From NCBI RefSeq assembly GCF_947387515.1, contig NZ_CANDOB010000002.1, positions 248,001 through 312,000 of the forward strand: DNA of 64,000 nucleotides, read 5' to 3'. The position numbers and the translations under genes are program-made. The notes under the pieces are model-generated. The model was not told the origin of the DNA and ran no database searches. It saw only the letters and a list, made by a program, of their open reading frames with translations. Positions 59,827 through 64,000 of the stretch are shown here, in pieces. Position 1 is the first letter of the stretch. Each line of letters begins with the position of its first letter. Source of the stretch: Alkalihalobacillus sp. CinArs1. GTDB lineage: Bacteria > Bacillota > Bacilli > Bacillales > Guptibacillaceae.

Positions 59827-59900
59827 CGAAGAAGCGGATCTGGAACGGTCGGTTCATATAAAGGTATTGAAGATGGAAGATATGAGATAAAGTAGGTAAG

Positions 59901-59928
59901 AACGAGAGCATCGATGCTCTCGTTTTTT
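59901..59928 (+). terminator. Palindromic terminator-like hairpin
   Basis: A perfect 24-bp palindrome (arms AACGAGAGCATC/GATGCTCTCGTT) is followed by TTTT. It is a second hairpin between the pump and the lipoprotein gene, without an ORF of its own. Confidence 0.75.
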
Positions 59929-60010
59929 AGTGCGTATTTTGAAGATTATGGAAGGTTTACAGGGTGAATGATCGAACTTTGTTAGTAGCATTATTCGAAG
60001 GAGGAATTTA

Positions 60011-60538
60011 GTGAAACGTTTAATTGTACCGATTACAGTAGGGATCGGTTTGCTTGTTGGCTGTAGTGATGGAGATGTTTCGAGTGTGGAAGGGGGGAAA
60101 ATGAAAGATAACGAAAAAGAAGTTGAAGTGCAGGCAATGGAAGATGTTTTCCTAGATGCACATGAAATGACGGCATACGAACATTTCGCAGAAGATTTTA
60201 ATGAAGGACATCTTGCAGATCTTAATCCACTTAGCATCGCTAAGCTGCATCTATACGCATCGTTACAGCAAAATCATGATGTTCATTATGCTCTTTATAC
60301 CGATCGTGAAGGGCATGTCGCGTGGTCTAAAGCAGAAGATGATAAGATTCCAGATCGTGATAGAGGAACGAGAGAAAGTGTGTTGGCAAATATAGAGGGC
60401 ATTCAAAATGGAAAATTCGTTCAGAGTGATGAGATTACAGGGTATATCGAATTTCATAATGAACGTGGAACACAAGGGTATCAGATGGTAAAAGATCAAG
60501 ATGGAAATTGGCGCGTAGCATTCATGCCGATTCAGTAG
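60011..60538 (+). CDS. Lipoprotein of unknown function
   Basis: This 175-residue lipoprotein has lipobox LVGC (Cys18). The mature domain has conserved-looking segments (HEMTAYEHFAEDFNEGHLADL, SIAKLHLYASLQ, DGNWRVAFMPIQ). It resembles small NTF2-like or DUF-type secreted domains, but I cannot name the family. GTG at 60011 follows GGAGG. Confidence 0.75.
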   Translation: MKRLIVPITVGIGLLVGCSDGDVSSVEGGKMKDNEKEVEVQAMEDVFLDAHEMTAYEHFAEDFNEGHLADLNPLSIAKLHLYASLQQNHDVHYALYTDREGHVAWSKAEDDKIPDRDRGTRESVLANIEGIQNGKFVQSDEITGYIEFHNERGTQGYQMVKDQDGNWRVAFMPIQ

Positions 60539-60622
60539 CATAATCTACATTTTCGCACTTAAACCGCATAGGGATGTATACTATAGAGTAAGGTCTTATC
60601 ATCTAAGAAGAGAGCTGATCAT

Positions 60623-60784
60623 ATGAAGAGCTTCTTTCGAAAAATGTTCGGTTTAGAGAAATGCATGATCTGTAAACAAAAACCGGTCCGCCCTCAGTAC
60701 TATTTGGACGAAGAAGATAACCGTAAACCCGTTTGTTATAAATGTGTTTCCTACGCGGAACGACGTGCGTATCGAAAAGCGTAA
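60623..60784 (+). CDS. Small double-CxxC protein
   Basis: This 53-residue basic protein has CMIC (residues 14-17) and CYKC (38-41), a probable zinc-ribbon, flanked by Arg/Lys-rich ends (FFRKMFG, AERRAYRKA). AGAGAG precedes the ATG. It could bind nucleic acid; that is inference. A terminator follows. Confidence 0.65.
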   Translation: MKSFFRKMFGLEKCMICKQKPVRPQYYLDEEDNRKPVCYKCVSYAERRAYRKA

Positions 60785-60797
60785 TTTCTAATATAAA

Positions 60798-60842
60798 GGT
60801 GAGGATTTCTTAATTCCGTTAAGAGATTCTCATCTTTTTTAT
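60798..60842 (+). terminator. Rho-independent terminator
   Basis: A 14-bp stem (with three wobbles) is followed by six T after the small CxxC gene. Confidence 0.85.
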
Positions 60843-61002
60843 ATGAGTGAATCAAATTAGTTGATTCTTTGATTACTTTCTATTATCATTATCTTTGTTT
60901 CAAGATATCTTAATTAAAAACTCTTTGGCTCGAGGGATTGGGAGTAGTCCGATTAACACATACTATGGCGAGCCTTAAAGAAAAACAGAAAGGAAGTTAA
61001 AC

Positions 61003-61638
61003 ATGACGAAAGTAATGTATATCACTGCTCATCCTCATGATGAGACGTATTCTTACAGCATGGCAGCTGGAAAGGCTTTTATCGACCAATACAAAGAGGT
61101 AAACCCTGATCACGAAATCATCCACATGGATTTATATAAAGAGCACATTCCTCAAATCGACGCTGATGTATTCAGCGGTTGGGGTAAGCTTCAAAAAGGA
61201 AGCGGGTTTGAAGAGCTTTCAGAGGAAGAAAAGTCAAAGGTAAACCGTCTATCAGAGCTATGTGAACAGTTTATCGATGCAGATAAATATGTATTCGTTA
61301 CGCCGTTCTGGAACTTCTTCTTCCCACCGGTACTAAAAGCGTATATCGATGCGGTATCTGTTGCTGGTAAATCGTTCAAATATACGGCTGAAGGTCCTGT
61401 TGGTCTTCTAACGGACAAAAAAGCAATGCACATCCAAGCTCGCGGTGGAATCTACTCAGAAGGTCCAGCGGCTGAGATGGAAATGGGCCATCGCTACCTT
61501 GGCGTTATGATGCAGTTCTACGGTGTGCCAACGCTTGAGCACGTGTATATCGAAGGACATGCATTGATGCCTGATAAAGCAGAAGAAATTAAAGAAAACG
61601 GTATTGCGCGTGCGAAGGATGCAGCACAAACGTTTTAA
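61003..61638 (+). CDS. azoR: FMN-dependent NADH-azoreductase
   Basis: This 211-residue flavodoxin-fold enzyme has the FMN loop [14 protein letters not shown] (about residues 9-22), the [21 protein letters not shown] segment (about 98-118) and [13 protein letters not shown]. These are typical of AzoR. It reduces quinones and azo compounds with NADH, protecting against electrophiles. AAAGGAAG precedes the ATG. The 160 bp upstream contain an AAGATATCTT palindrome but no clear MhqR/YodB operator. Confidence 0.93.
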   Translation: MTKVMYITAHPHDETYSYSMAAGKAFIDQYKEVNPDHEIIHMDLYKEHIPQIDADVFSGWGKLQKGSGFEELSEEEKSKVNRLSELCEQFIDADKYVFVTPFWNFFFPPVLKAYIDAVSVAGKSFKYTAEGPVGLLTDKKAMHIQARGGIYSEGPAAEMEMGHRYLGVMMQFYGVPTLEHVYIEGHALMPDKAEEIKENGIARAKDAAQTF

Positions 61639-61650
61639 GTGAACTATGCA

Positions 61651-61679
61651 AGACACCCTTTTATGAGGGTGTCTTTTTT
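61651..61679 (+). terminator. Rho-independent terminator
   Basis: The stem AGACACCCTT/GAGGGTGTCT is followed by six T after azoR. Confidence 0.92.
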
Positions 61680-61739
61680 ATGTATCGGAAGGAAAGGAGA
61701 ATCATTAGGAGAAGGTAAAGGCTAAGAGGAGGGATGCGA

Positions 61740-62915
61740 GTGGTAAGAGTTACAAAAAAGTCGATTTACTTTTGGCTTATAGGGTTCTGCTTACTTTTTA
61801 CAGGATGTTCGAACTCAAATTCTGTAGAAGTGGTGGAAGAAAGTTCAGGGAAGCAATCAGAACCTGTTGATTCGTATTGGCCAACTGAAGAGTGGCGTAC
61901 GACTTCAGCTGAAAGTGTTGGAATGGATTCATCTAAGCTAGTTGAGATGTTTGAGCATGTTGATTCTGAAAACATTCCAATGGAGGGGTTTCTCGTCATT
62001 AGAAATGGGTATATCGTAGCTGAAAACTATGGTGGGGAGTTTGATCAAGATAAGCCGCATCCGATTTATTCAGTAACGAAAAGCTTAACATCTGCCCTTA
62101 CAGGAGTGGCGATTCAAAAGGGCGCGCTCAACAGTGTCGAAGAAAAAGTGATGACGTACATACCGAAAGAAAACATCGAATCAATGAACCCTCATAAAGA
62201 AAACGTGACGATCAAGCACTTTTTGACGATGAGCTCTGGACTCGATTTTACCGAGCAAACGCAAAAAGGTTTCTATGAATCGGAAACGTGGGAAGCGTTC
62301 ATGAAAGGGAATGACCCTGCAATCTACATCTTGAATCGGCCTTTACGTGAAAACATAGACGAATGGAACTACAGCACAGGAGACGCAAGAGTTGTTTCAC
62401 GTGTTCTGCAAGAAGCAACAGGGAAACCACTATCTGACTTTGCAGAAGAGAGTTTATTCGAGCCACTTGGAATCGAGAACGTTGAATGGCCGACGGATCG
62501 TTCAGGCACGTCTTTCGGAGGCACTGGCGTCTTAATGACACCTCGCGACATGGCGAGACTAGGTTATCTGTACTTGAACGATGGGGAATGGGAAGGTGAG
62601 CAGCTGTTTCCTAAAGGATGGGTAGAAGAAAGTACGAAAGCGCACGTTTCGACCGGAGGGAATTTTGATGGTGATGATTACGGTTATTACTTCTGGTTAA
62701 AAGAAGTGAATGGCCATGACACCTTTAGAGGAATGGGCCTATATGGGCAGTACCTCGTAATGGTGCCAGACTTAAATCTCTTAGTTGTGCAAACCTCAAG
62801 TGGGATGGACGTTGATCCACTTTTAGAAAACTACATTCTGCCTTCTGTAAAAGCGGATGGACCGATTGAAGCGAACGAAAGCTCTGCCAGTGAATTAAAG
62901 GAAATGATGAAATGA
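61740..62915 (+). CDS. Serine hydrolase, beta-lactamase family lipoprotein
   Basis: This 391-residue class C-type serine hydrolase is anchored by lipobox FTGC (Cys23). The SxxK motif is SVTK in YSVTKSLTSALTGVA (about residue 111). YSTGD replaces the YxN motif, and RGMGLYGQ stands near the third motif. Such proteins act as D,D-peptidases or esterases. GTG at 61740 is used because GAGGAGGG abuts the ATG at 61734. Confidence 0.88.
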   Translation: MVRVTKKSIYFWLIGFCLLFTGCSNSNSVEVVEESSGKQSEPVDSYWPTEEWRTTSAESVGMDSSKLVEMFEHVDSENIPMEGFLVIRNGYIVAENYGGEFDQDKPHPIYSVTKSLTSALTGVAIQKGALNSVEEKVMTYIPKENIESMNPHKENVTIKHFLTMSSGLDFTEQTQKGFYESETWEAFMKGNDPAIYILNRPLRENIDEWNYSTGDARVVSRVLQEATGKPLSDFAEESLFEPLGIENVEWPTDRSGTSFGGTGVLMTPRDMARLGYLYLNDGEWEGEQLFPKGWVEESTKAHVSTGGNFDGDDYGYYFWLKEVNGHDTFRGMGLYGQYLVMVPDLNLLVVQTSSGMDVDPLLENYILPSVKADGPIEANESSASELKEMMK

Positions 62916-62916
62916 G

Positions 62917-62941
62917 AACAATCCCCAGGCCGGGGATTGTT
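62917..62941. terminator. Terminator between convergent genes
   Basis: The perfect 10-bp stem AACAATCCCC/GGGGATTGTT is followed by TTATT. Confidence 0.88.
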
Positions 62942-62944
62942 TTA

Positions 62945-63346
62945 TTATTGCCCAGGATGAAGAACGTTCGTAGCACTAAGTAAATTCCCGTCTGGATCTT
63001 TAAAACCGAACCCGCCAAATCCGTTATCAGGATTCACGTTGTATGGACCCACTTCGATTTCTTTCTCCTTCAACCAATGGTAAAAGCCTTCTAAGTCGTT
63101 TGTGTAAAAATCGAGGATGCTATGTACGACTTCGGTATGAAAGTTTTGAAAAGAGAGTTTTTCCGTTGATTCCGTTTCGACCAAAAAGATTGTCGGAACT
63201 CCTTGTTGATTGAACGTCAGCATGGCGTTTCGTTCTCCTTGAAAATGAATATGGACGCCTAGTATTTCTTGATAAAATGAAATAGACGATGGAAGGTTGC
63301 TGACGGGTATTTCAACAGTAGCAATATGAGAGATGAAACTAGACAT
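62945..63346 (-). CDS. VOC family (glyoxalase-like) protein
   Basis: This 133-residue VOC protein opens with HIATVEIPVSNLPSSISFYQEILGVHIHF and closes with GFGGFGFKDPDGNLLSATN, the usual paired beta-alpha modules. AGGAGG lies before the ATG. It is the third VOC gene in the window; they are not adjacent and look unrelated beyond the fold. The substrate is unknown. Confidence 0.87.
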   Translation of the reverse strand: MSSFISHIATVEIPVSNLPSSISFYQEILGVHIHFQGERNAMLTFNQQGVPTIFLVETESTEKLSFQNFHTEVVHSILDFYTNDLEGFYHWLKEKEIEVGPYNVNPDNGFGGFGFKDPDGNLLSATNVLHPGQ

Positions 63347-63527
63347 TAAACCGTACCTCCTTTCTCAATTATAATTGTGTTATTCAATTTTGTTTCAGTG
63401 GACTCCTTCTTAAATAAACATTATTTGAGGAAGTGAGGAAAGACCCGTCTATTTGGGTGAAGTGAAATGAAATATGGAATATTATGTTAAGATAAGTGTG
63501 CTAAAAAAAGTGGTTGGGGGAATTGTA

Positions 63528-63833
63528 ATGAAGAAACTGCTCGTCATTTCAGGAGTCGTCGTTGTATTGTTGGTTATAAATTTTCTAGGTCCTTACAACT
63601 TCTTTCTAGAGATTAATGAGAAAAACGCGTTAAAAGAAATCATCACGGAAGAGGGAACGTTTCAAGGAAACGACGTGATTACGATCGATTATCGAGGTTC
63701 TGATACATATTTTGTTTTGACGGAGAATGAAGACGGAAAACAAGTGAACTACATTGTGATGAGAGAGTACATCTCGATGATGAATGGACATTGGAAAGTG
63801 TTTGAAGAAACGTCTCGTAACCATTTCTTTTAG
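63528..63833 (+). CDS. Small membrane-anchored protein of unknown function
   Basis: This 101-residue protein has an N-terminal helix (LLVISGVVVVLLVINFLG) that could be a signal anchor, then an extracytoplasmic domain (VITIDYRGSDTYFVLTENEDGKQVNYIVMREY). ATG at 63528 follows GGGGG; the longer frame has no ribosome site. A lipoprotein gene follows 55 bp downstream. The family is not recognised. Confidence 0.65.
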   Translation: MKKLLVISGVVVVLLVINFLGPYNFFLEINEKNALKEIITEEGTFQGNDVITIDYRGSDTYFVLTENEDGKQVNYIVMREYISMMNGHWKVFEETSRNHFF

Positions 63834-63888
63834 CCTTAGTGAAACATTTCTTTTGTTTCTTTCGTCTGTCTAAGAGGAGGTTTTTACA

Positions 63889-64000
63889 ATGAAACTAAAA
63901 TTCGTCATGTTATTATCAGCTCTTTTAGTACTTGCTGCGTGTAATTCTGGCAGTTCGAGCTCAGAAAATCACCTCAACTCGCTTGTGGAGGCCAATCCAG
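63889..64000 (+). CDS. Lipoprotein, 5' part (runs off the window)
   Basis: ATG at 63889 follows AGAGGAGG and opens a type II signal peptide with lipobox LAAC (Cys18), then a Ser-rich linker. Only 37 residues are inside the window, so the family cannot be named. Confidence 0.75.
   Translation, partial: MKLKFVMLLSALLVLAACNSGSSSSENHLNSLVEANP

Noticed and set aside
59854-60237. 127-residue minus-strand ORF antisense to the lipoprotein gene
   Set aside because: It is Ser/Pro/Cys-rich shadow coding and lies opposite a lipoprotein with a clear signal peptide.
60900-61002. MhqR or YodB operator for azoR
   Set aside because: Only a short AAGATATCTT palindrome is present; the known operator patterns are not matched.

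Overview
The window looks like chromosomal DNA from a Gram-positive, spore-forming member of the Bacillaceae, probably a marine, halotolerant or alkaliphilic lineage. Moderately low GC, strong AGGAGG-type ribosome binding sites and frequent TTG/GTG starts point there. So do a KinB-like sporulation kinase behind a sigma-H-type promoter, a Spo0E-like phosphatase ORF, and homologues of B. subtilis yoaS-yozG-yoaT, ywjA, ykhA and swrC. A BCCT transporter, an ectoine hydrolase and a very acidic tail on the alkaline phosphatase fit a salty habitat. No rRNA, tRNA, CRISPR array, prophage or intact IS element was seen. The species is inference.

Layout. 1-9.6 kb: end of an unknown gene, nucleoside phosphorylase, GltS-like symporter, an autoregulated ECF sigma/anti-sigma pair (minus strand), YnfA, a dicarboxylate/amino-acid symporter, HIT protein, esterase, and the DUF2975-XRE-DUF817 operon. 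9.6-17 kb: TPP riboswitch and thiC, a Fur-box-controlled ABC exporter, a PadR operon with tandem operators, a Bax-inhibitor-like protein, GNAT and a lipoprotein. 17-26 kb: acyl-CoA ligase with a catabolite-repression site, small membrane proteins, DUF212 and VOC proteins, an interspersed-repeat insertion, GNAT, sporulation kinase, PspC, HAD, YdcF and SDR genes. 26-31 kb: three paralogous secreted proteins with LPDTA/MPDTS sorting signals around a BCCT transporter. 31-38 kb: Spo0E-like ORF, a GlnR/TnrA-boxed glutamine synthetase with a changed feedback residue, acetyltransferases, a divergent PRPP synthetase paralogue, lipoprotein, HAD phosphatase, and a small protein with a probable ATT start. 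38-45 kb: ATPase, a cobalamin riboswitch before an acyl-CoA thioesterase, cupin, DUF4825, a truncated HIT gene, TmrB-like kinase, DUF5694, GNAT, and an ectoine-hydrolase/PLP-enzyme pair. 45-53 kb: small proteins, a TATCCGCGA repeat cluster, lipoproteins, alkaline phosphatase and GlpQ each with PhoP-type direct repeats, formamidase and glutamate dehydrogenase. 53-64 kb: methyltransferase, TetR-ABC efflux cluster divergent from a SwrC-like RND pump, lipoproteins, azoreductase, serine hydrolase and VOC.

How the genes work together. The clearest physiological links are regulatory. phoA and glpQ form a phosphate-starvation pair. glnA carries a nitrogen-control box and gdh lies nearby. ywjA carries an iron box. 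The acyl-CoA ligase carries a cre site. TPP and B12 riboswitches control thiC and, unexpectedly, a thioesterase. The best candidates for new biology are the three LPDTA paralogues with their duplicated leader, the B12-riboswitch thioesterase, the PRPP synthetase paralogue lacking the usual catalytic loop, and the 300-bp insert bracketed by a duplicated terminator hairpin.
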